NCBI RefSeq assembly: GCF_001693485.1
Contig: NZ_MAXC01000014.1
Span: 1 to 64,000 of the forward strand
From: Bradyrhizobium sp. LMTR 3
GTDB taxonomy: Bacteria > Pseudomonadota > Alphaproteobacteria > Rhizobiales > Xanthobacteraceae
DNA: 64,000 bases
Direction of reading: 5' to 3'
A program made the position numbers and the translations under genes. The notes under the pieces are model-generated. The model saw only the letters and a program-made list of their open reading frames with translations. It had not been told where the DNA came from and made no database searches. Below are positions 1-11,607 of this stretch, piece after piece (the stretch's first letter is position 1; each line of letters opens with the position of its first letter).

Positions 1-85
1 ACTGGCTCATCTCGATAACTGCAACGAGTGTGTTATCCTGCTCAAAGGCGGTGAGGGACCTGCTGACGTCGAACGGTTGCGACAT
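1..85 (-). CDS. IS110-family transposase, N-terminal fragment (cut by window start)
   Basis: The minus strand from the ATG at 85 encodes a start MSQPFDVSRSLTAFEQDNT, followed by LVAVIEMSQ before the window ends. I recognise this opening from IS110-type transposases common in Bradyrhizobium, which carry a RuvC-like DEDD catalytic domain at the N-terminus. An AGGAG Shine-Dalgarno lies just upstream (minus strand, about 92-97). The 5' non-coding end of the element would lie between 86 and about 174. Only 28 residues are visible, so the family rests on the N-terminal signature alone. Confidence 0.6.
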   Translation of the reverse strand, partial: MSQPFDVSRSLTAFEQDNTLVAVIEMSQ

Positions 86-174
86 GGGGTGCTCCTTTGC
101 GTGACCACGGCGCCCGAGGGTGTCCATCCCCTCGCCGCCGCTGACCCTGCCGCCACCCCCCTCATAGCATCTGG

Positions 175-196
175 GTCACCCGCCTTCGCGGGTGAC
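175..196. repeat. REP-like perfect hairpin
   Basis: Nine-base perfect inverted repeat GTCACCCGC / GCGGGTGAC with a CTTC loop. It has the form of a short extragenic palindrome and lies at the probable outer edge of the IS110 element. Some IS110-family members are known to target REP-type hairpins, so the adjacency may reflect target choice. Confidence 0.6.
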
Positions 197-197
197 G

Positions 198-870
198 ACA
201 ACTGAATATGCGTCTGCATTCTCGCGACATGAATTGCCCGAGGTTTGCTGAAACTTCCCGCCCTCTCCGATGAGAGGGCGCAGGGAATGCCGGGTGCTTG
301 CTGCACCCGCGGTCCCGTGTGCAAATGCACTTAAGAAGTGCGCACACGAGCATACAGGTACAGCCGGAGCAGCCCGGCATTCCCTGCGCGATGGGTTGAC
401 GGCTTATGCCGTGCTCTCCCTGGAGACGAATTCCTTTTGCCTCCATCGCCGGCGGATTGAAGGTTTTTGGAAACCCGGTCGGGTCTCGCAAACCTCCGCC
501 GGCTTGACGCCAGCCACGGGCGCCAGGACCACACGGTTTTGCCGTACGCAGCTTCCTCTGCCAGAGACTTCAACCAGCCAAGTGCGTGCCGGCCGAAGTA
601 CTGGCGGAGGCGTTTAAGCGCCGTACGTCCTGCGCGCTGTGTTCGCTCACGGCAAAGCCGCCCTGCGACCCCATCCACGCGCCCGACGCTGCCGCGTCCA
701 CCGCAACCCGCCCCAACGTCAGTGACGATGGCCAACGCCCCTCTTCTCGGGACGGGATGGCCGGAGTTTTACCGGTGATTTGGGTCTGGCGCGAAGCGGA
801 ATATTTTTGATTCCAGGGCTTGACCTGATTTCTGAAAATCAGAAGTGATTTGCCCCATCGGCAGACCCGC
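198..870. repeat. Non-coding dispersed repeat (Bradyrhizobium type)
   Basis: No frame here has convincing protein features. I recognise long parts of the sequence from intergenic repeats in Bradyrhizobium and Rhodopseudomonas genomes, a memory-based identification. Internal structure includes a perfect 17-bp inverted repeat (278-294 with 373-389, GCGCAGGGAATGCCGGG) enclosing about 78 bases, and a short hairpin TTCTGA-AAA-TCAGAA at 830-844 close to the end of the neighbouring oxidoreductase gene. The large stem could fold as RNA. No function can be assigned. Confidence 0.5.
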
Positions 871-885
871 CTGCTCAAGCCGGAG

Positions 886-3000
886 CTACACGCTCAACAC
901 ATCTTCAATCCGGATCGGCAGGCTGCGCACGCGCTTGCCGGTGGCGTGAAAGACGGCGTTGGCGATTGCCGGTGCCATGCCGACGAGCGCGATCTCGCCG
1001 AGGCCTTTGACGCCAAGGGCATTGACGTGTGGATCGATCTCCTCGACGAAGTGCGCTTCGAGTTGGGGAATGTCGAGATTTACGGGCAGCAGGTAATCGG
1101 CCATATGGGCGTTGACCGGGCGGCCGTCGCGCGGATCGAGGACCGTGCGTTCCATCAGCGCCATGCCGATCCCGCCGATCATGCCGCCAATGCATTGGCT
1201 CCTCGCAAGTCGCGGATTTACGACACGGCCGATGCCGTAGGCGCCCACGGCGCGGCGCAGCCGGATCGTGCCGACATCGGGATCGACGGCCACCTCTGCA
1301 AAGACCGCTCCAAAGGAGTGCATCGAAAAGCGGGCCGCGACATCGGGGTCGCGCTGAGCCGAAGCCGTCGCCTCGACGGGGCGGCCGTCCTGAGGGCGTC
1401 TTGCGGCTTCCTCCTGCACGGCCATGCAGGCGGCGCGGATCGCAGAGCCGACCGAGGCCATCGTCCATGAGCCGCCATGGGATGGAGCCGGCGGATAGTC
1501 CGAGCGGCCAAGGCTCAAACGCACCCGTTCAACGGGCAGCCCCAGCGTCTCGGCGGCAACCTGCGTCATGGACGTGTAGGTGCCGGGACCCATGTCGCTT
1601 GCCGCAACTTCAACTTCGGCGGTGCCGTCCGGCAGCAGTCGCGCCCGCGCATTCGCAGGCGCATGGAAGGCCGGATAGCTCGCCGATGCCATACCCATGC
1701 CGACCAGCAGCCGGCCATCGCGCATCGAACGAGGTACGGGTAACCGCCGCGACCAGCCGAAACGTTCGGCGGCGAGGTCATGGCATTTCATTAGCGATCG
1801 GCTGGAGAACGGTTTGTTCTCGCCCTCATCGATCGCCGGCTCGTTGCGACGCCGCAGATCGATCGGATCGATTCCGAGCTTGTACGACAGTTCATCCACG
1901 GCACATTCGAGCGCAAAGACACCGCTTGCCTCGCCGGGGCCGCGCATATGGTTCGGGGTGCCGATATCGAGTGGCAGCAGCCGGTAGCGGGTCCGCACGT
2001 TCGGCGTGGAGTACAGGAAGGTCGTGACCGAAGTCAGGGCCTCCATGAACTCTTCGTAGCGGCTCGTCTCGCCGGTGCCTTCGTGCACAATGCTGGTGAG
2101 CTTGCCGTCCGCCGTGGCCCCGAGAGCCATCCGCTGCAGAGTGCGGGGCCGGTGGCCCGTCATGAAGAACATCTGCTTGCGCGTGAGAACGAGCTTGACG
2201 GGACGTTCCACTTGTCGCGCCGCCATGGCCGCAAGCGTCACATGCGGCCACGTCCTGAGCGACGTGCCGAAGGCACCGCCGATAAACGGACAGATCACCT
2301 GTACGTTCTCGGGCGGCAGGCCGAACACGGCCGCGATCTCGGCCTGTTCGTTGACGACGAACTGGCTCTTGCTCCACAGCGTCAGCCGATTGCCATTCCA
2401 GGCCGCGACGGTGGCGTGCGGCTCCATCGGATTGTGGTTTTCGCGCGCGATTTCGTAGATCGCGTCGACCTTCACTGGCGCGTCCGCGAGAGCGCTATCG
2501 GCATTGCCGCGCGCGGTGTCGGCCGGAAGCCTCGCATCCGGCTGCTTCCCGGCTTCCGGAACGACAGGTCGGGCTTTGGGGTCGGCAGGATCAACGAGCG
2601 GCCGCTCGGCCGTGTAGGAGACGCGCAGCGCCGCAGCCGCGCGCTCCGCCTGGTCGAGCGTATCGGCGACGACGATCGCTACCGGTTGCCCGTAGAAGCG
2701 CACCTGGTCGTCCTGCAGCACATGCAGCCGCTCGCCTGTTGCCGGATCGATATAGCTCTTGTGCGGCGCGTATGGCAGGCGCGGCGCATTGCGATGGGTG
2801 ATAACGGCAACGACGCCCGGCATCTTCTCAACCGGCGCGGTCTCGATACCGGTCACGCGGCCAAGCCCCACCGTGGCACCGACGATCACCGCATAGGCCT
2901 GGCCGCCTTGGTTGAAATCGGCCGCATAGCGCGCCGCGCCCGTGACCTTGGCACGACCGTCCACGCGCGGCAGCGGGTTTCCGATCACGTTCGTGGTCAT
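886..3000 (-). CDS. Xanthine dehydrogenase-family molybdopterin-binding subunit (PaoC-like)
   Basis: This 704-residue protein is the large molybdenum-cofactor subunit of a three-part xanthine dehydrogenase/aldehyde oxidoreductase. It starts with the small a/b hammerhead region (GNPLPRVDGRAKVTGAARYA), continues through the Moco-binding domains (CPFIGGAFG, GPGEASGVFALE) and ends near KGLGEIALVG, where the Glu matches the catalytic base of the family. The length is close to E. coli PaoC. It overlaps the FAD-subunit gene by four bases (ATGA), so the two are translationally coupled. With the 2Fe-2S and FAD/4Fe-4S genes upstream it would form a periplasmic enzyme oxidising an aldehyde or N-heterocycle. 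The substrate cannot be read from sequence. Confidence 0.9.
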   Translation of the reverse strand: MTTNVIGNPLPRVDGRAKVTGAARYAADFNQGGQAYAVIVGATVGLGRVTGIETAPVEKMPGVVAVITHRNAPRLPYAPHKSYIDPATGERLHVLQDDQVRFYGQPVAIVVADTLDQAERAAAALRVSYTAERPLVDPADPKARPVVPEAGKQPDARLPADTARGNADSALADAPVKVDAIYEIARENHNPMEPHATVAAWNGNRLTLWSKSQFVVNEQAEIAAVFGLPPENVQVICPFIGGAFGTSLRTWPHVTLAAMAARQVERPVKLVLTRKQMFFMTGHRPRTLQRMALGATADGKLTSIVHEGTGETSRYEEFMEALTSVTTFLYSTPNVRTRYRLLPLDIGTPNHMRGPGEASGVFALECAVDELSYKLGIDPIDLRRRNEPAIDEGENKPFSSRSLMKCHDLAAERFGWSRRLPVPRSMRDGRLLVGMGMASASYPAFHAPANARARLLPDGTAEVEVAASDMGPGTYTSMTQVAAETLGLPVERVRLSLGRSDYPPAPSHGGSWTMASVGSAIRAACMAVQEEAARRPQDGRPVEATASAQRDPDVAARFSMHSFGAVFAEVAVDPDVGTIRLRRAVGAYGIGRVVNPRLARSQCIGGMIGGIGMALMERTVLDPRDGRPVNAHMADYLLPVNLDIPQLEAHFVEEIDPHVNALGVKGLGEIALVGMAPAIANAVFHATGKRVRSLPIRIEDVLSV

Positions 3001-3974
3001 GCGGCTTCTCCCGTCATTTCAAAGGCGCGGACGATCGTCCGGGGCAGGAGTTCGAGCTTGTAGTGATTGCCCGACAAGGGACGGGCTCCTTCGAGTGCCA
3101 GCCGGGCGGCTGTTTCGAAGATTTTGCGATCCGGTGCCTTGCCGATCAGCGCTTTCTCCACCATGCGCAGGCGCCACGGCCGAGTGCCCACGCCGCCGAC
3201 AGCGAGCCGCGCCTGACGGATCACGCCATCCTCGACATCGAGTGCGGCGGCGGCGGATACGAGTGCGAACTCGTAAGAGGCGCGGTCGCGCACCTTGAGA
3301 TAGCGCGCCCGCCGGCTGGACGGGCCACCGGGGACCCGCACCGCGAGGATGAGCTCGCCAGGCAGCAGGGTGTGTTCGAGATGCGGCGTATCGCCCGGCA
3401 AGCGAAAGAGTTCCTCGACCGGAAAGCTGCGTTCGCCCCTCGGCCCCCTCACCTGCATCGTGGCATCGAGCGCGACCAGCGCGACGGCGACGTCCGAAGG
3501 ATGCGTTGCCACGCAATGATCGCTCGTGCCCAGAATGGCGTGGCCGGCATTGAGGCCTTCGATGGCGGCGCAGCCGGAGTTCGGGGTGCGCTTGTTGCAG
3601 GGCGCGTCGTGCATCCGGAAATAGGGGCAGCGCACGCGCTGGAGCAGGTTGCCGCCGATGGAGGCCATGTTGCGCAACTGCGGCGAGGCGCCCTCGATCA
3701 GGCTTTCGGCGACAAGCGGGTGCAGGCGTTGCACGTCGGAATGGGCAGCGACATCGGCCATGCGGGCGAGCGCGCCGATCACGAGATCGGAACCCTCGAT
3801 GCGGATTTCGGAAAGCGGCAGCGTGTTGATGTCGACGAGATGCGCCGGCTGCTCCACCTCCTCCCGCATGAGGTCGATCAACGTGGTGCCGCCGGCGATG
3901 AAACGTCGGCCGGACGATGCGGCGGCGATGGCGGCCTGGACGGAGGTCACCTTCTCGAGCGTGAATGGAAGCAT
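2997..3974 (-). CDS. FAD-binding subunit with 4Fe-4S insert (PaoB-like)
   Basis: A 325-residue medium subunit. The start chosen is MLPFTLEKVTS, the usual family opening; an upstream in-frame extension lies inside the neighbouring gene. The FAD-binding segment includes FIAGGTTLIDLMREEVEQPA and ASIGGNLLQRVRCPYF. The stretch from RCPYF through PCNKRTPNSGCAAIEG to DHCVATHP carries four cysteines in the arrangement of the extra 4Fe-4S cluster known in PaoB and 4-hydroxybenzoyl-CoA reductase, which ordinary xanthine dehydrogenases lack. It passes electrons between the 2Fe-2S and Moco subunits. It lies two bases after the 2Fe-2S gene and overlaps the Moco gene by four. Confidence 0.88.
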   Translation of the reverse strand: MLPFTLEKVTSVQAAIAAASSGRRFIAGGTTLIDLMREEVEQPAHLVDINTLPLSEIRIEGSDLVIGALARMADVAAHSDVQRLHPLVAESLIEGASPQLRNMASIGGNLLQRVRCPYFRMHDAPCNKRTPNSGCAAIEGLNAGHAILGTSDHCVATHPSDVAVALVALDATMQVRGPRGERSFPVEELFRLPGDTPHLEHTLLPGELILAVRVPGGPSSRRARYLKVRDRASYEFALVSAAAALDVEDGVIRQARLAVGGVGTRPWRLRMVEKALIGKAPDRKIFETAARLALEGARPLSGNHYKLELLPRTIVRAFEMTGEAA

Positions 3975-3976
3975 GG

Positions 3977-4612
3977 TCAGGCCCTCTTGGCAGCGTCGGC
4001 GACCGCAGCGACGATGCCAGGATAGGCACCACAACGGCAGATATTGCCACTCATCCAAAACCTGATTTCATCTGGCGAAGCTGCATGGCCTTCTGCGATG
4101 CAGCCTATTCCCGACATGATCTGTCCGGGGGTGCAGAAGCCGCACTGCAAACCGTCGTGCTCGACGAACGCAGCCTGGAGCGGATGAAGCTCGCCATTCG
4201 TTTCAAGGCCCTCGATCGTCTTGATCTCAGCCCCCTCATGCATCGCAGCCAGCGTCAGGCAGGAGACGATCCGCCTGCCGTTGAGAAGGACGGTGCAAGC
4301 GCCGCAGGCGCCCTGATTGCAGCCCTTCTTGGTGCCGGTGAGACCGAGCGTCTCGCGCAGCACATCGAGCAGTGAGCGGCGGGGATCGACTTCGACAGAG
4401 ACTTCCCTGCCGTTGACGACGAGCCGGACAGGGACAGTTGCGGTGGATCCGGCTGCCGGCGAGGTGCCGGTGGCGGCCGCGCGTGGCGCACTGACGGGCA
4501 TCGTCGCGGCTAGTGCGGCACCACCGCCCAGAGCAAGCACTTCACGACGAACGAGACGAGGACCATCTGGCTGCTCGGCACCGGTCCCGCTGCTATCAGC
4601 AAGTTCGTGCAT
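3977..4612 (-). CDS. Tat-exported (2Fe-2S)-binding subunit (PaoA-like)
   Basis: The 211-residue small subunit is first in the operon. The start MHELADSSG is preceded by a clear AGGAG at good spacing (GAGGAGAAGCAA-ATG); a longer form from 4645 lacks this support. Residues about 22-50 hold a twin-arginine signal (RREVLALGGGAALAATM), so the folded complex is probably exported to the periplasm. The plant-ferredoxin-type cluster motif CNQGACGACTVLLNG and the second cluster motif CGFCTPGQ...ICRCGAYPG are both intact. This is the expected architecture for the iron-sulfur subunit of molybdenum hydroxylases. Confidence 0.9.
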   Translation of the reverse strand: MHELADSSGTGAEQPDGPRLVRREVLALGGGAALAATMPVSAPRAAATGTSPAAGSTATVPVRLVVNGREVSVEVDPRRSLLDVLRETLGLTGTKKGCNQGACGACTVLLNGRRIVSCLTLAAMHEGAEIKTIEGLETNGELHPLQAAFVEHDGLQCGFCTPGQIMSGIGCIAEGHAASPDEIRFWMSGNICRCGAYPGIVAAVADAAKRA

Positions 4613-4804
4613 TTGCTTCTCCTCTCGTACACTTATGGAATACAACGGTCGAACCGCGCGTCCGGTAGCGCTCGGTGCGCGTTGAAGGCCGTGGTTGTGA
4701 TTTCACAGATGATACCGCGAGAAGCGAACCGCACAATTGAGCCGGCGGTATAACTTGATGCCCGGAACTTATGGTGGGCCGTGACGGCGAGTAGAGCCGC
4801 CGCC

Positions 4805-5680
4805 CTACCGTGCGGCCATCAAGGCATCGACAAAGTCGCGCACGAGTTGGGACTTTGGCCGGTCGGAGGGAAGCAGCAGCAAGACCCGGACATCGACGCC
4901 TGGCTTGAATTGCTTCACCACGATTTTCGACCGATCGAAGCCGCCGATCGCATGCGGACTTGCAAGCGTAACACCCACGCCTGCGGCAACCAAAGCAAGA
5001 GCTGTGGGGGCAAAGGCGGTTTCGACAACGATTTTCGGGATTGCACCGGCAGCCGCCAACACCCCGTCAACCCTTTGCCTGAAACGGTCCTCCGGCAGGT
5101 AGGCAACGAAGGGTACGTCATGCAGGTCCATCGGCACGATGATCTTCCTGGAGGAGAGTTCATGTCCGATCGGAAGGGCGCAAAGCGCATCGCGAGCCAT
5201 GAAGTTTTCATGCACGATGCCCGTCGTATCGATCATGTCTGCTGCCAGGCCCACATCAAATTGGCCAGACGCGATCAGATCGCGCACGTCGCGCGACGGC
5301 AGGACAAGCAACGTAATCCGAGCCTGCGGATGTTTCCTCCGAAATATCGCGACTGCTTTCGGTATGACCGAGTGGCTGGCCGCAAAGAGCGAAGCAATGC
5401 GAATCTCGCCAGAGCCGTGATCACGAATGCGGGCAGCGACGGCGCGGATCGCATCAATGCCGTGAAAGGCGGCCTTGACCTCCTCGTACAGCATGCGAGC
5501 TTCCGGTGTGGCGACCAGGCGATTGCGGATCCTGGCAAAGAGCGGGAAACCGACCGATCGCTCGAACTCACCAATACTCCGACTCACCGCGGGCTGTGTC
5601 ACGCCCAGAACCTCCGCCGCTCGCGACGCGGTACCGCACCTCATCACCGCCGCGAACGTCTCGATCTGTCGAAGATTCAT
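4805..5680 (-). CDS. LysR-family transcriptional regulator
   Basis: A 291-residue regulator starting at MNLRQIETFAAVMRCGT, the standard LysR opening. A 37-codon upstream extension has no family resemblance. Residues 1-60 form the winged helix-turn-helix (ASRAAEVLGVTQPAVSRSI) and the rest is the periplasmic-binding-like effector domain. It is most like the OccR/NocR branch by eye. It lies 192 bp upstream of the molybdenum hydroxylase operon on the same strand and is a plausible regulator of it. It is also divergent from the RTX glycosidase gene, 318 bp away. The effector is unknown. Confidence 0.88.
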   Translation of the reverse strand: MNLRQIETFAAVMRCGTASRAAEVLGVTQPAVSRSIGEFERSVGFPLFARIRNRLVATPEARMLYEEVKAAFHGIDAIRAVAARIRDHGSGEIRIASLFAASHSVIPKAVAIFRRKHPQARITLLVLPSRDVRDLIASGQFDVGLAADMIDTTGIVHENFMARDALCALPIGHELSSRKIIVPMDLHDVPFVAYLPEDRFRQRVDGVLAAAGAIPKIVVETAFAPTALALVAAGVGVTLASPHAIGGFDRSKIVVKQFKPGVDVRVLLLLPSDRPKSQLVRDFVDALMAAR

Positions 5681-5998
5681 GCGGTCGAGCCCCTTTCGCG
5701 TCCTGACCAGCAATAGCGCACACCGAAGCAGTGGAACCGCCAAGCCGTTTCGAATTGAATTGAAATGGTAAACATCGCCGTAACGACGCACATCGCTTCA
5801 TGAACAATCGCAACATCGACTTATTCCCGTCACGACACGCCCACGTTGAGTACGTAAGTGTGGTCTGCTGTTTCGCTTTGCACGAGTGAAGTGCTCACAA
5901 ATTGTGCTGCGTCGAACATGCGGAACACGTGGTGAATTTGCGCGAACGACGGCGCCACCAACCAGCAACAGAAAACTGCAAGAGAAGAGGAGCTGTAG
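5681..5998. promoter_or_regulatory. Divergent intergenic region between lysR and the RTX glycosidase gene
   Basis: The 318 bp hold no gene. The right side carries a strong Shine-Dalgarno (AGAAGAGGAG, about 5984-5993) for the glycosidase start at 5999. The relatively AT-rich stretch at about 5745-5900 is where two divergent promoters would be expected, but I cannot define -35/-10 boxes with confidence. Confidence 0.4.
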
Positions 5999-8305
5999 AT
6001 GGCGGGCGTGTTTCCTGTTCAGGGATTTGGATTCCTCTCCAACTACAATGGTGCATTCGTCGCCGGTTCCGCGCTCACCGCCATGCAGGCGATCGCGGGC
6101 ACCAATGCAAACTCGATCGAGCTCGCTCCACGGCTCTTCATGCAAACCAGGACGTCGAATGACGTCTTCGCCGATCCCAACAAGACCGAGAGCGACGCCA
6201 ATATTCTCCAGGCCATGGCAAATGCGCAGGCGCTCGGCCTTTCGGTCACGCTGAAGCCCATGGTCTCGGCCCTCGATGGCACGCTCGCCTACGCACTCAT
6301 TCCGAGCGATCCCGCTGCTTTCTTCGCTTCCTACAAGAACCACATGGTTCACATGGCTGAACTCGCCGAGCAAGCCGGCGTAACCATGCTCTCGATCGGC
6401 AATGAGCTGGGCAAACTCTCCGGACCCCAATATCGAAGCTACTGGGTCGACCTCATCGATTCCGTACGCGCCGTGTTCCACGGCGAGATCACCTATGCAG
6501 CCGCGACCGACGAAGCCATCAATGTCAGCTTTTGGGACAAGGTCGATGTCATCGGGATCAACGCTTATCCGCCGCTGACAACGACAACCGAGCCGACCGT
6601 CGAGGAGATGGTCAATGCGTGGAACAGCATGTCCACGGACGACTACTGGGCGAAGGTGATGAATCACATGTCGCCGGTCGATTTCTTCCATTCCCTTGCC
6701 TTGCAGTACGACAAGCAGGTGTTCTTCACCGAAACCGGTTATCGCAGCCTCGACGGAACCAATATCAGCCCGGGCGGCTGGGCCGAAGGCACGACGCAGG
6801 ATGTCCAGGAACAATACGATGCCTTCAACGCCTTCTTTCAGGTGTGGGGATCGGAAGGCGGAAGCTGGTTCAGGGGCGCGTCGATCTGGAACTGGGATAC
6901 GAACAATAAATATTCGCCGATCGGCTACTCGCCTCAAGGCAAGCCTGCGCAGGAGTTGATTACCGAATGGTACGGAGGTCAGCACCAGCCGCCCGGCCAG
7001 ACGCTGACGGGTTCTCCGTCTGCCGATTTGATGGATGTCGGTGGCGGCAATGACGTGCTGTCGGGCGGGGTCGGCAACGACACGATCAAGGCAGGCGGCG
7101 GCGACGACACCATTACCGGCGGCCCCGATACCATTCCGAAACTCACGGAAACCACCGTCACGGTGACGGGCTACAGCTCCGTCGTCGACGGCGTCGGCGC
7201 CAAAATGCAGCTCCTGATCAACGGGCAGCAGATCGGCAGCACCGTCGAATTCCACGGCGCGACCGACCCATCGGGTTTCCAGACCTTCACGTTCACATTC
7301 GCCAACCCGGCCACCGTCTCCAGTCTCGATCTCGCCTTCATCAACGACATCGCCAACGCCAATGGCGACCGCAACCTTTACATCAAGGACATCACCGTCA
7401 ACGGCGAGCACCTTGCTGTGTCGGAAGGCATCAATCCGAGTTCGCCGGGGACGTGGAACCTCTACCAGAACAAGTCCATCCACTATGACATGACCGGCCG
7501 CCAGGACCTGTTCTTCGGTTCGTCGACCGATAATGACGATCTGGAAGGAGGCCCGGGCAAGGACGTGATCAGCGGCGGCGCCGCGACTGACATGATCCAG
7601 GGTGGCGCGGGCAATGACACCATCAACGGCGGTCCCGGCGCCGATGTGATTCACGGCGGGGCGGACGACGACACGATCAACAGCGGCGCCGGCATCACCA
7701 CGGCGACCGATCAGCTCTATGGCGACGACGGCAACGACGTCATCAAGGCCAGCACCGGCGATACCGGCGCCCTGCTCAACGGCGGCAGCGGCAAAGACCA
7801 GCTCTATGGTAGCTGGGTAGCCAATGTCCTGAATGGCGGCGACGGCAATGACTATCTCTCCGGCGGCGGCGGACCGGATACGATGCACGGCAACGCCGGC
7901 GACGACCAGCTCAAGGGCGGTCCGGCGGCAACCCAGATGTCCGGAGACGACGGCAATGACAGCTTGCAGGGCGGCACGGGCAGCGAGTTCCTGTATGGCG
8001 GCAGCGGCAACGACCGGCTGATCGGCGCTGGCGGAAACGATTATCTGGCCGGCGGCACCGGCAACGACACGTTCGTCTTTGCCCCCGGCTTCGGCAAGGA
8101 CACCGTTGCCGATTTCGAGAATGCCAATGGCGTGCAGGATATCATTCAGTTCAGCAAAACGGTGTTTGCCGACTTCAGCGCGCTCCAACCGCACATGGCC
8201 GACGTCGGCACCAGCGTCGTGATCACGGTCGACGCCAACAATGCGATCGAGATTCAGAACAAGACAACGAGCCAGCTCCACGCCGGCGACTTTCTGTTCG
8301 TGTGA
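5999..8305 (+). CDS. GH113-like glycosidase fused to carbohydrate-binding-like domain and RTX repeats
   Basis: A 768-residue multidomain protein. Residues about 1-330 resemble GH113/GTA-type TIM-barrel glycosidases (the clan that includes beta-mannanases), with the acid/base in SIGNELG (Glu136) and the likely nucleophile in VFFTETGY (Glu245). Residues about 347-375 are RTX nonapeptides (GGGNDVLSGG, GGGDDTITGG). Residues about 384-472 look like a calcium-dependent carbohydrate-binding module of CBM60 type. Residues about 515-700 are a second RTX block, followed by a C-terminal secretion-type domain (FVFAPGFGKDTVADFE). There is no N-terminal signal peptide, which fits type I secretion. The start follows AGGAG with good spacing. 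It probably cleaves extracellular beta-mannan-like or self polysaccharide. No secretion genes are adjacent. Confidence 0.85.
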   Translation: MAGVFPVQGFGFLSNYNGAFVAGSALTAMQAIAGTNANSIELAPRLFMQTRTSNDVFADPNKTESDANILQAMANAQALGLSVTLKPMVSALDGTLAYALIPSDPAAFFASYKNHMVHMAELAEQAGVTMLSIGNELGKLSGPQYRSYWVDLIDSVRAVFHGEITYAAATDEAINVSFWDKVDVIGINAYPPLTTTTEPTVEEMVNAWNSMSTDDYWAKVMNHMSPVDFFHSLALQYDKQVFFTETGYRSLDGTNISPGGWAEGTTQDVQEQYDAFNAFFQVWGSEGGSWFRGASIWNWDTNNKYSPIGYSPQGKPAQELITEWYGGQHQPPGQTLTGSPSADLMDVGGGNDVLSGGVGNDTIKAGGGDDTITGGPDTIPKLTETTVTVTGYSSVVDGVGAKMQLLINGQQIGSTVEFHGATDPSGFQTFTFTFANPATVSSLDLAFINDIANANGDRNLYIKDITVNGEHLAVSEGINPSSPGTWNLYQNKSIHYDMTGRQDLFFGSSTDNDDLEGGPGKDVISGGAATDMIQGGAGNDTINGGPGADVIHGGADDDTINSGAGITTATDQLYGDDGNDVIKASTGDTGALLNGGSGKDQLYGSWVANVLNGGDGNDYLSGGGGPDTMHGNAGDDQLKGGPAATQMSGDDGNDSLQGGTGSEFLYGGSGNDRLIGAGGNDYLAGGTGNDTFVFAPGFGKDTVADFENANGVQDIIQFSKTVFADFSALQPHMADVGTSVVITVDANNAIEIQNKTTSQLHAGDFLFV

Positions 8306-8350
8306 GGCTTATCGATCAGTTCTTCGGTGGTGACTCGAACTATCTCGGCC

Positions 8351-8469
8351 GTCATTGCGAGCCACCCGGTCGGCGCGAAGCGCCGCCGGATGACAGGCTC
8401 CGCGAAGCAATCCTTATCGCGGCATAACGGATGGATGGATTGCTTCGTCGCTTCGCCTCTCGCAATGAC
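8351..8469. repeat. Palindromic extragenic repeat between convergent genes
   Basis: Outer 11-bp perfect inverted repeats GTCATTGCGAG (8351-8361) and CTCGCAATGAC (8459-8469), with an inner pair CGAAGCAATCC (8403-8413) and GGATTGCTTCG (8437-8447). I recognise this family from intergenic regions of Bradyrhizobium and related genera. It lies between two converging genes and could act as a bidirectional transcription stop. Confidence 0.75.
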
Positions 8470-8506
8470 GCGGATAGTTCAGCGCCTTGCATCAGTCAGG
8501 CGTCAT

Positions 8507-11374
<2,868 letters not shown>

Positions 11375-11607
11375 GGCACTGCAATTGGGGATGTCGGGGG
11401 CGCTCTCGAGCAATCCGTCGCCGGTCCGCTTAGAGAATACGCATCAAAATAACGTGGGTCCCGCCCGGTTCTGATGTGATCGGCGCCGGGCCGGCCCCTA
11501 GAAAGCCGCCACAGCGCCTCAAGTCAACCTGACAACTTAAGTCCGGGGCAGCGGGAAGCCGCGATAACGCCGGTTTGACTGTCCGAATGGGATCGATCCG
11601 CCCGGAA

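Noticed and set aside
5798..8281. 827-codon open frame on the minus strand opposite the RTX glycosidase gene
   Set aside because: It is antisense to a gene with clear domains; the Val/Ile/Asp-rich composition is the reverse complement of RTX repeats, and no known protein features are visible.
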